Shown here in pieces: positions 1 through 9,199 of a stretch of 64,000 nucleotides of DNA. Position numbers and translations under genes: made by a program. The stretch lies in NCBI RefSeq assembly GCF_025399195.1, contig NW_026252094.1:310001-374000 (forward strand), given 5' to 3'. The notes under the pieces were generated by a model. The model did no database searches. It was not told where the DNA came from and saw only the letters and a list, made by a program, of their open reading frames with translations. Source of the stretch: Umbelopsis ramanniana AG. Taxonomy: Eukaryota > Mucoromycota > Umbelopsidomycetes > Umbelopsidales > Umbelopsidaceae. How positions within the stretch are numbered: position 1 is the first letter of the stretch; every line of letters begins with the position of its first letter.

Positions 1-412
1 GGATAGCATCATGAGATGCATTGGCGCCAATAGCATTGAAAGCCGATACAACTTGGTCCAACGGATTCTTAGTAGGCTATGGAAAGTAAAAATGAAACGA
101 ACGTACGAGTGAGATTTACTTTGAACTATGCGAAACCACCCTATTTCTTTGCAATGCCGAACACTTTTTGGGCATGTCAACAAATGAAGAAACAATGTGT
201 ATTATTACCATGTCTACAAACGTCTTAGAATCAGAATAGATCTCGGCCAATTGCACAGTCTTTAGCAGGTCTCCGCTACAGTAGATAGGAGAATCACAAG
301 TAAGAGGCATGTTGCTATCAGAGCTGGAGCTAGATTCAGCAATAGCATTCGAAGCCGAAAGAATGACCAAGGATGTCCAAAGGACTGGCTTTAAGGATGG
401 AGTAAGCCACAT
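1..412 (-). CDS. Secreted alpha,alpha-trehalase, GH37 (5' part only)
   Basis: Hydrolyses trehalose to two glucoses, probably at the cell surface or outside the cell. Exon 1 is 412..209 and opens with ATG and a signal-peptide-like stretch of about 25 residues ending near SNAIAES. It then has the GH37 N-terminal block with CDSPIYCSGDLLKTVQ and DSKTFVDM. A GTAATA donor at 208 and an AG acceptor at 77 join it in phase to exon 2 (76..1), which reads PTKNPLDQVVSAFNAIGA as expected after the DSKTFVDMP motif. The gene leaves the window on the left, so the catalytic region is not visible. A TATTTAAG stretch lies about 120 bp upstream. Family assignment rests on these conserved motifs and is fairly sure; acid versus neutral class is inferred only from the signal peptide. 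Confidence 0.85.
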
Positions 413-2296
413 CAGTGATATGCAGAGAGCGTAAGAAAGAAGTGAGATCTCAAGGAAAGCCGAAATACACCAGTGGGGTAAAACCGAACTTGGGAAGGAA
501 TAAGTAAAAAAAGTATTCGCAATTTATGTTGCTTAAATACAAATGAGAGAAGCAATCAGGTAAAGTAATTTTCCCCTTCAACCTTAGCTTTGATCTGCTA
601 CACACCAGAAACTCAGCTCCTCCAACCTGGCTGTTTCCCTTGAACTTTTTTTAACGTTAGACTTCAATTCAGAGCTGGTTTTTCGATGTAAAGGAAGCTG
701 ATGACCTCGCTATAAATGGTCATTACTGGCCACGCTGAAGTAATCGGTTTTGCCGTGTAGCGATGAAGGGTGTGACACATAACCCTGGAGTCTGAGGCTG
801 CAATGACAAGCTATGGTACTTGCGGGGTAGTCACTTATAAGCTTCATGTGGGTCATAAGTTGCTATAAAGGTGGTCTTCATTTCCTCGCTTCATGGCCAA
901 TGACAAGAACGACTATGTCGGATCGGGGGAGCCTCAGGTGTACGGGTCCCGGATTTGTCGATTACGAAGTTACTCGCCATAAAAATCTCTTACGTTACCG
1001 ACCAAAATGGGTCATCATATTCTACTTTTAAGCTGCCAAGCGAATCACCGACAGTGAACGAACATTCCAGTATAAAGACGTGGTGACACAGTGGGGATAC
1101 CATACACACTGATGGAAAGAGGGGCATGACCATGCAAAGTGCCAAAAGTGAGGATCCAAACTGGGTGGTAGCAAGGTTTCTTATTCCCGTTTCTCAAACC
1201 GGAATCACCTGTGGATGCTTTAGATACTATTAACCGGCTACAGTCTTCCATTGGCTGCTTTTATCAACAGGTCCATGTCTTCAGCTTTGAATCCCCGGTT
1301 TTGCCAGGCGAAACAACAATGGTTTAGGAAAATGCGGCTACTGGGGGCCAAAATTCTCGCTGTGCCCATCCTTTTAAATTCAGCGCTAGCATGCTCGTGA
1401 GTGGATACTGAGGTCTACTCATAAAGAAAAATTCAAAGCTGTTGATTTTCTAGACATTCTGCAGGTTCCTTTGCATATTGTTTGTTGCATCATCACCACG
1501 TTTTCCTCCACCATTACTTATTTTAGCTTTAGTGAGTACCCACAACGCTCAATTTTTTCCTTTGTTTGCAATATACCGAAAGGGCGTTTAACGTTCCCAC
1601 AAGGCCATAGTATAGGTAAACAATAACGACCTTGTAGTTGAAAAACGGCAGGCTGAGTGATTGAACTTTTCGATTCTACGATTAGTAGACAAATCGAAGT
1701 GCCATCCGACCGCTGACTGGCTCAAATCACACGTCCAGGGAGCTACAGCCCATGTAGACAAAAGCGAACAACAAAAATTTTTGTAAAAGCGATTTACAGC
1801 ATGGCGGGTAGTTCCAGGGTCGTCAGGCATGATCAGCTGGTGGTAAGCAAAATGCCTCTTGCTGACAGAATTGATTTTCGCCGCAGCCAGGCACACCTGA
1901 ACCATAAAATTTGGTCACAACAATTTCGCGTACTCAGAACCAGGTACTTCCTAGATGCCGCATTTATCTATATTAAGAGCAGCGAGCGGCCTGTGCATAG
2001 TCTTTACTATGTTTTACTACGGGAAATAGGCACGAGCCCTAATGCCACACAATGACTATCTGGCTGAATCAGCTCATGCGGCCATGCAAAAGTGAAGTAA
2101 GACGCTAAGTAGGGGTCATTGCTAATAAAGTAATGTTTTTTTGGAAAGGTATAACGGAGTAACTTTTATATCCTATTACTGAGAGCCTGTTCTAAATAAA
2201 CGGCAGACGGTTTCACCTCTGATAATTAGGTCAATATTTCTTTTGCTATTATTTCGCTACGCTTATTGAATCAGAACTGTGTAGAGCACCTATGGA
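413..2296. other. Intergenic region with one possible small secreted-peptide exon
   Basis: About 1.9 kb between the trehalase start and the 3' end of the first hexosaminidase. The open frames here (for example 846-1031, 1588-1905 and 1801-2055) resemble no family I know. The one item that stands out is an ATG at 1332 with 22 codons of signal-peptide-like sequence followed by a GTGAGT donor; it is treated as a finding. AT-rich stretches near 2100-2250 are probably 3' flank of the hexosaminidase. Confidence 0.5.
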
Positions 2297-4191
2297 CTAG
2301 ATAAGGCAGCTGGTTCCAGCCGACAGACACCACTGAGGCACGATCGGTACTGTCAATTCAGACGTTCGTTAGAAAGCTTTCTTTTCACATTCACTGAAAC
2401 GGGGTTCACACGTCAGCACTTACTCGCTCCTATTCCACGTTTAAGTAAACGGAACCTCCAGTCATTCATTCTCGGCCAAACTTCACTAAGAACTCTTCGT
2501 TTTCCACTCTTGTCGTAACTGCCAGACCAAAATATTTCGGCTGCTGCGGAAGAACGAGGCCAAAGCTTTGCATCTAACACAGTTTCATCCGACTGCTCAG
2601 ACCATAGGGCAACCTCACCACCAAGAACTTGACCATGGCCAGACTGCTTTTTGATCCCTTTCGTCATGTCGAAGGAATAGATTCGTTGCCAAGTCTTATA
2701 GGGAGCACACCATGAACCACCCGTACCACCGTAATTGAAGGTGTCGCCTGGTGTTGCCTTTTGATCCGGTGATATATAGCGTTGATCGTTCTGAACCCAG
2801 CCACCACTTGACCCCCAACGTCAGCAACTAAAAGATAACTAGACTGCGCCATTAGGACAAACTTACCCTCCACAATCGAGGTAAAAATAGTCGCTGGAAC
2901 TGTGAATGATATCATGGCCGAGTTTGATGATATTCTCAGGAGTAGTGGTCCATACTTGTACCGCTACATCTACGTTCGGCTTATTGTAAGACTGATTCAC
3001 CGCATGCGAATAAATAAAAGAACTTTTTTTTAAAAATTACTTACTTTTACTCAAATCCGCTTTGGCAACTACGATAGCATCTTCCCAAATCATAGCCCGC
3101 TTATGGTTCTGCTCTACAATACTTCCAACCTTGTCTTCAAACTGGGCCCATAACTGGTCTGTGGTGAGCCCATGCTCCTTCATATAAGGACCGATGGTTT
3201 CATCATCAGCCCAGCAATGAGAATTGACTTCATCCCCTCCAGCATGAAAGAAGCTGTCTGGAAAAATGTCCGCTAATTCTGACACGATATCCTCAATCAA
3301 TGCGTAGGTCTCGTTCTTGGTAGGATCCAAAGCTCCTGGTGCTGGTTCGGCTCCATATACTTCCCAGTCTTTGTTTACACATGCCACTAGATGTGGGTGT
3401 GACTCAGCAATGGAAGCTGTGTGAGAAGGCATATCGATTTCAGGAATAACACGTATGCCGCGAGACTGTGCGTGCTGAACGATCCTACGCATATCGGCGG
3501 TTGTATAGATTTGGCTGGGCGAGTATGCACCCTTTTGAGCAAGCTCAGGGTGCATCTCTAGGTGTAATGGCCATGATTGAGAATCGGTGATATGCCAGTG
3601 GAAGACATTCAATTTGTTGTATGACATGGCATCCAAGGTACGGAGAATACTTTCAACGCTGTAAAAATTTCTAGACGTGTCCAACATGATTCCTCTATGT
3701 GGGTATGTCGGTTCATCCTGAATTTTGGAGCTGTGCGCAACCAAGGTACCCTCGTCCTCAATGATGAGTTGGGAAAACGTTTCCAATCCTCTTAAAGCCC
3801 CTACCCACGTAGCGGCATCAAGCGTTGCTTTGCCTCCGCTATCTGGTATGGTAAGGTTGTAAGCTTCGTTGATACCGAAGTCGAGCTTGGCATGAGCATC
3901 TTCTACGGAGATCTGCAAAGTCTTCAAGGTGTCTTGTCTATTTTTCAACGGTGTTATTTCGGTGATATTCTTTTGGTATGGAATCCATCGCTCCTTTGTA
4001 ATGAGCTTATGGTATCGCTGAGCGGCTTCATGTACATAGAGATTGGATGCCCCTTCTATATGAAAGTCAGGGTCAAGCTGAAGCTGATATCCTGTCCATT
4101 CAACGGATTGTGGAATAGGTAGCAACCAAGTTTTTGCATGCGAGGTGGTGGAAAGCAAGGCTATCGCGGCTAGGAGAGGGGTTGGTTTCAT
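2297..4191 (-). CDS. Beta-N-acetylhexosaminidase, GH20 (paralogue A)
   Basis: Exo-acting enzyme that removes terminal GlcNAc/GalNAc, typically finishing chitin breakdown to GlcNAc. Exons 4191..3045, 2969..2867, 2806..2424 and 2349..2297 give 561 residues in a closed frame. A signal peptide (about residues 1-19) is followed by the N-terminal GH20b-like domain and then the TIM barrel with [24 protein letters not shown] and HAGGDEVNSHCW; the Asp-Glu pair near 320/321 is the catalytic pair of the family. The tail has [14 protein letters not shown] and a last short exon IPIVPQWCLSAGTSCLI, matching the usual Trp-Cys end. Intron 2 uses an AAG acceptor: the nearer TAG at 2835-2833 would give an in-frame stop, whereas AAG at 2807 restores the CGGGGWV motif. 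It is divergent from paralogue B. Exon 1 is unusually long (1147 nt) for this window. Confidence 0.92.
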
Positions 4192-5025
4192 GAGAAGAAT
4201 TTTTTCTCAGAAAGGAAAGAACAGCAAAAAGGCACTTGAAACGAAATCGCCCTTGCTTAAATTATGGGCATAATGCCTGACGTGAGGTGACATAACAAAC
4301 TATGATGTTACTTTTCTTTTTTTTAATATCAATACCTTCACGGTATTTTATGGAGCGACGAAGGAAATTTCTTCTACTCCCTCGGAAAAACTTCATCAGT
4401 CACACAGTCATGCCGGTATGATATGAAAGTTTAAAAATTTATTACCAACGCTATCTTATAAGTAACCACCTGTAATTGCATAATGATAACCCACATCGAC
4501 ACGATTGACAAGTACAAGGCTACAACAGGTTTAACTTTCCATAACATTCCGTGTTTGGTCAAATACCTAACCCACTGTAAGCTTGACTGAAGCTACACAT
4601 GGTTGATAAGAAGAAACATTGCAATAATTCATTGGCTTTTCCTTCCCCGAGTCCTTGAATTGGACCCTGTGTTCAGTGTAGCCATATCAGGGTCCTACAC
4701 AATTGCTCCGACTGGGCGTGCGACGACGGTAGAGGGCTTTGTGTGACTGAAAGACTGGTATTTGGGGAGCGTTTTAAATTGCCCGATCTACAACAATAGA
4801 CAGCTTGGATGTGCTGATGATCGCAGGCTTACCTGTCCGGTAGTTCGGTTCAACAGCCAACGTATCGGTGATTACGCATCAGGTTGTTTGAACTGTCGAG
4901 CTTAGAGTGGGACAAACTCGTATCCTGAAATTATATAAATTTGAGGGGGTATCCTACAGACCTTTTCTTCTCACCTACTCCTCCCTTTCCCTTTCTTTGC
5001 CTTTGACCTCAAAAGTCCATTCATC
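4192..5025. promoter_or_regulatory. Shared divergent promoter region of two GH20 genes
   Basis: The 834 bp between the two hexosaminidase start codons must hold both promoters. On the plus side a TATATAAAT box lies at 4932-4940, about 85 bp before the ATG at 5026, followed by a CT-rich leader. On the minus side no clear TATA box is visible, only an AT-rich stretch near 4255-4270. No coding frame of note is present. Co-regulation is inferred from geometry only. Confidence 0.6.
4932..4940 (+). promoter_or_regulatory. TATA box of GH20 paralogue B
   Basis: TATATAAAT, 86 bp upstream of the start codon at 5026, with a pyrimidine-rich stretch (4969-5000) between them. This is the usual place for a core promoter of a strongly induced fungal gene. 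Confidence 0.55.
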
Positions 5026-7294
5026 ATGAAGGTCGCCGTCATTTCAGCAGCCATTGCCACCGCCCTATTCGCTGTTCCTTCAGTTGCCATCATCGATACC
5101 TTCCTATGGCCAATCCCGCAGAGTCTCTCATGGGGTGATGGAAAACTCAACATAGATGTGAATATACCATAGCTTTGTACCTTGGGTCAATAGTAATTTA
5201 CTAACCTTGGTATTCACCAGAACTCTTTCAAATTCGATGCTCCTAACGTTCCAGAACTTCAAGCTGCTGTCGCTCGTTACAAGAAGCTCATCTGGAAAGA
5301 GCGCTGGACTTCCGTACGCTAATTTACCTATACTGCCTTGTAAGACTAGGACCAAACGGAAGCTTATGACAATTTTCTTTTGAAATTTTAGGTCCAAGTT
5401 CCCTTCGGTAATGCAACCACCCAGAACCATGCAAGTCACGGAAAATTGAAGTCCATCAGCATTTCCATCAAGGATAAGAAAGCAGATCTTTCCCCTGACG
5501 TTGACGAGTCTTACACCATAGACATCCCCGAGAATGCAAGTACTGGTACCATTACCGCACAAACCATCTGGGGTGCCATGCACGGCCTCGAGACATTTTC
5601 TCAACTCGTCAAGGCTACCAGTGATAGCCATAATGCAGGCTTGTACGTTGCCAAAACTCCCGTTAAAATCAAGGATGCTCCAAAGTTCCCATACCGTGGT
5701 ATCATGCTTGATACAGCTCGCAACTTCTACAGTGTTGATGATATCCTTCGTACCATTGACGGCATGTCTTACAACAAGATGAACGTCCTTCACTGGCACA
5801 TCACTGACAGTCAGAGTTTCCCTTTGTTGCTGGAATCTGTTCCCGAGCTGGGTGACAAAGGCGCATACACTCTCCATGGAAAACGCCTTGGCTACACCAA
5901 GAGCGACGTCAAGCGTATTATAAAGTACGCAAGAGCGCGTGGTGTCAGAGTGGTTCCTGAGTTGGATATGCCAGCACATACGGCTTCCTGGAAAGGTGTT
6001 GAGGGCATCACGTAAGTGCCGTTGACATCGCTGACATGTCTTGAAATGTTGTTTACTGACGCAATACATAATAATGCAGTACCTGTACCGAGCAGTTCTA
6101 CCTTGACCCAACCAACGACTGGGGTAATAGGTACGCTAACGAACCGACTGCAGGTCAGCTCAATCCCATCAACCCCAAAACGTATGAAATTGTCAACAAG
6201 GTAATCGATGAGGTGACCTCATGGTTCGACGATGAGTACTACCATGGAGGTGGTGATGAGCCCGTCAACCACTGCTGGCAAGATGATAAGGGTGTCAGCG
6301 ATTACATGCAGAAGAACAATGTCACTGGTGACGATCTTTTGGAGACCTTCTTGAACAAGGAGTTGGCAACCATCAAGAAGAACAAGAAGACTGCCATTCT
6401 CTGGGAGGATGCAGTCACTAGCTTGCACTTGAATATTCCCAAGGAGACCATTCTCCAAGTTTGGACTGGTTCTATCAAGGATGCTGTTCAAGCCGGTCAT
6501 AAAGTCATTGCCTCCAGCTATAACTTTTTCTATCTTGATTGCAGAAGTGGCAACTGGAAGTATGTAAACTTTTCAATATCGTACGATCAGAGGTCAATCA
6601 AAACATAACACTGTTTGTTTGTTTTAGTGGCAACGACACTACCGTAGATGAGCAAGTACCCCCTACGGTCCCTCAAAAACTCCAAGACTACATCAATAAC
6701 AACTACCCTGACTGGGCTGGTAATCTGATTGCCTCGCCTAACTTTGGCGGCGTTGCTGGAGATTGGTGAGCCATGGCGTGTGAGCTCACGGGAATCTGAA
6801 CATCTAACACTAGTGGACCTAACCCTCTTTCCAAATCATAGGTGTGCTCCATTCAAATCATGGCAGAGAGTGTACAGCTATGATGTGACATACCAATTAA
6901 CCAAGGAGGAAGCTAAATCTGTACTAGGAGGCGAAGTAGCACTGTGGAGCGAACAGAGTGATTCTATGACTTTGGATATGAAGCTCTGGCCAAGAGCTGC
7001 TGCCGCCGCAGAAATGCTTTGGTCCGGCAGATACGACAGCACTGGAAAGCAGCGTGATATTGGCGAAGCTATGCCTCGAATGTTCGATTGGAGATACCGA
7101 CTCGTCGAACGTGGCCTCAGAGCTGAGCCTATCCAACCTTTGTGGTGGTAAGTTATTGCTTCTTTTATTTGCTTGTAATAGGTCAACGAACGATATCTGA
7201 TAGGGAGTTGGTTTGTAGCGGAAAGAATCCTCATGGTTGTGACTTGAATTACCCTTGGGTTTTTACTCACCCAAATGACGGAGGAGGCTACTGA
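5026..7294 (+). CDS. Beta-N-acetylhexosaminidase, GH20 (paralogue B)
   Basis: Same reaction as its divergent neighbour. Seven exons (5026-5157, 5221-5313, 5392-6011, 6080-6559, 6628-6765, 6842-7147, 7204-7294) give 619 residues in a closed frame. Signal peptide about residues 1-21, then the N-terminal domain starting FLWPIPQSL, the barrel motifs [12 protein letters not shown] and [12 protein letters not shown], and [14 protein letters not shown] with the catalytic Asp-Glu near 341/342. Compared with paralogue A there is a longer loop (about residues 490-535) before [14 protein letters not shown] simple reading stops at PLWW just after 7148, but GTAAGT at 7148 and AG at 7203 join a last exon containing [10 protein letters not shown]. 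This fits the LWC..NPG.CD tail of the family, so I favour the longer form. Hardly any intron position is shared with paralogue A. Confidence 0.92.
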
Positions 7295-8176
7295 TGATGA
7301 CGAATAGCTCGTGATTGGCTCTCGGTCCTTAGATCAAATAATGTTATTAATATCAAGAACTGAAGATGGTAGCGACGTAGTCTTCGCATGACCATCTCCC
7401 TTCAAACTCAATGTTATGTCAAAAAGTTTGTTTGTATCAAAAGAGCCAGAAGTAAGACATAAAACAAAAAGTGATGGGATTACATCAGACTGAAATGATC
7501 TGGATAGGGATGACTCCAATTACCAAATGAATGAGAGAAGGGAAAACTTCACCATATGATGGTAATTACTGTTGTCCAGTGGACTTATTTACACATAACA
7601 TTGTCGCTTAATGAGCCCAGACCTCGAAAAAAATCCTTCCATGTCCTACATCATAAGCTGTCAAATAGAGTATCTTTGCATTTGTTCAACATGTCAAATC
7701 TTCATCATAAAAGGTCGATGGTTTATTAGCATAACGGAAAGCCGAATAACATAGAAGGGTAGCATAGATAAAAGAAAATTTTAGCAGAAATAGCTTTGAA
7801 TATATATAATATTTTTTCCTTGAGTATGTAAATACGATAATAAGGAAAGGTTCCATAATGTACAGTTCTTTTCTCGAAATAATCCCACCAGGATTCCGCA
7901 TGTGTTATGGATCGTCAGTTCATGCGATGGTAACGAGGCTTGCTTTTTTAGTAAGCTGGGCTGAAGTGGGTGATCATCAGATAATTTTTTCCAGTCCATG
8001 TTGTTTTGATTTAGTCGGGACAGCATGTCGTGGCGTGTTCTGCAAAACCATTGATAGCATATCATGTTGTCTCGTTTAAAGAAGGTACCGAAAAAAAAAA
8101 AGGCTCCACTTCATGCCCCGAAAGCTTAGTTCGTTCGCTAGAAGACGACCACTAGCTTCATAATGTTGTCATTTCT
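7295..8176. other. Convergent intergenic region, 882 bp
   Basis: Lies between the 3' ends of the hexosaminidase and the small cysteine-rich gene. It is AT-rich and holds only short unrelated open frames. A TATATATAA-like stretch near 7800 and an A-run at 8091-8101 are probably part of 3' flanks. No RNA gene or repeat seen. Confidence 0.5.
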
Positions 8177-8476
8177 CTATGAGCAGTATCTACATCTGAC
8201 GCTTGTAACCCGCCTACCCCAGCATTGGGGGCAAGTGATGTTGTAGTATCCACTGCTATTACAATTCCAACATGGGTAGGTGTGATAATCACCACCTGTC
8301 GCGCGCCTAGCAACACATGCCCTGCCGGGACAAAGTGACATGTAAAATCCCTGACCATCACAGCGAACGCAGTTACGTGAAAGTACTTTGGTACCGTTGC
8401 AGTGACGACATTGCCTCGAGGACGAGTTCTGAGAAGCATTCTTTGAGCGAGATGATGAGTCTGAAGAACCTGGCAT
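8177..8476 (-). CDS. Small protein with six cysteine pairs, DnaJ-type zinc-finger-like
   Basis: Single-exon frame of 99 residues, ATG at 8476 and TAG at 8177. A polar Ser/Asn-rich head (residues 1-21) is followed by six regularly spaced pairs: C23-C26, C36-C39, C49/C54, C69-C72, C82-C85 and C95-C98. Several pairs carry the trailing glycines of the CxxCxG motif known from the DnaJ central zinc finger (CRHCNG, CVRCDGQG). There is no J domain and no signal peptide. Most likely it folds around two or three zinc ions as a small chaperone- or RNA-related binding module, but no function can be assigned. The regular cysteine spacing argues strongly that the frame is real. A different frame of the same DNA (8158-8439) is also open but has no such pattern. 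Confidence 0.72.
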   Translation of the reverse strand: MPGSSDSSSRSKNASQNSSSRQCRHCNGTKVLSRNCVRCDGQGFYMSLCPGRACVARRATGGDYHTYPCWNCNSSGYYNITCPQCWGRRVTSVRCRYCS

Positions 8477-9199
8477 GGCTACAGGTATGTTGCTTGCGGT
8501 AACTGTTCAGCAGTCCACCGAATGGAGCGAATTGGTTCTTTAGGGAAGAAAGAAGTATATGTGTAATGAAGAAGCTATAATGAAGTTCAAAGCTGTGAGA
8601 TCAGTTTACTTAATGGGAAGATTGCCCCTACCCACTTTATTATATAGCCTTCATTCATCGGGCAGTTGGTATGATCTCATGATTGAAGCAAATGGTTCTG
8701 AGCATCGAATCTGAAAGCAACTTCTCGGATGTGGTTGTTGCATTTAGGTAATCTCCTACACATTTTTCTCCCTTCACTTTTCCATATATGGATTTACCAT
8801 CCTATCACTCACCCGCTCTCATTTCTTGCACTTGCGGCACAAATTGGAGGATTTAGACATTCAGGGTCTTTTCAACAGGGTCTTGTTCCAAATGTCCTAT
8901 TATATGAGCATTATCACTTTGGTTCGAGGGGAACTCAAATTTCCCTCCCCTTTTAGCATAAAGTAATTGAAAGATCTCCTCACTTGGCGAATAAGCCTAG
9001 ACATTTAATTCTCTCCTGTTCAAAAATGTAGCGCTCAGAGCGGGCACATTTATTCGCCTTTGTGTTATTAAAACGTCGTATTTATTTTGATCTGAAGAAA
9101 CTGCAATGAAGAGTGTGATAATAATAAAACGTAAAACCAAAAAAAAAGGGTGAGAGTGAAACAAAAAGTTACAGTAAACAAAATCCAGGTCTAAGGTTT
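8477..9199. other. Intergenic region, 723 bp
   Basis: Upstream of the cysteine-pair gene and downstream of the Lon gene, both on the minus strand. A minus-strand TATATAATA-like stretch at about 8637-8647 could serve the cysteine-pair gene. The A-run near 9139-9147 lies in the Lon 3' flank. No convincing coding frame. Confidence 0.45.

Noticed and set aside
2413-2432. Stop of GH20 paralogue A after GASKC
   Set aside because: The stop lies within a GTAAGT-started intron; splicing to 2349 gives the expected PQWC tail.
2411-2835. Paralogue A as a pseudogene because of an in-frame TGA after the first TAG acceptor
   Set aside because: Using the AAG acceptor at 2807 removes the stop and restores the CGGGGWV motif, so the gene is intact.
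5128-6111. 327-codon minus-strand frame across the GH20 paralogue B gene
   Set aside because: It is the antisense of exons 2 and 3 of a clear GH20 gene and shows no domain; it also runs through known introns of the plus-strand gene.
7140-7151. Stop of GH20 paralogue B at PLWW
   Set aside because: A GTAAGT donor overlaps this stop, and the spliced continuation restores the conserved cysteine-containing tail of the family.
8158-8439. 93-codon overlapping frame in the small cysteine-rich gene
   Set aside because: The frame at 8177-8476 has the regular cysteine-pair pattern and an ATG start; this one has neither pattern nor motif.
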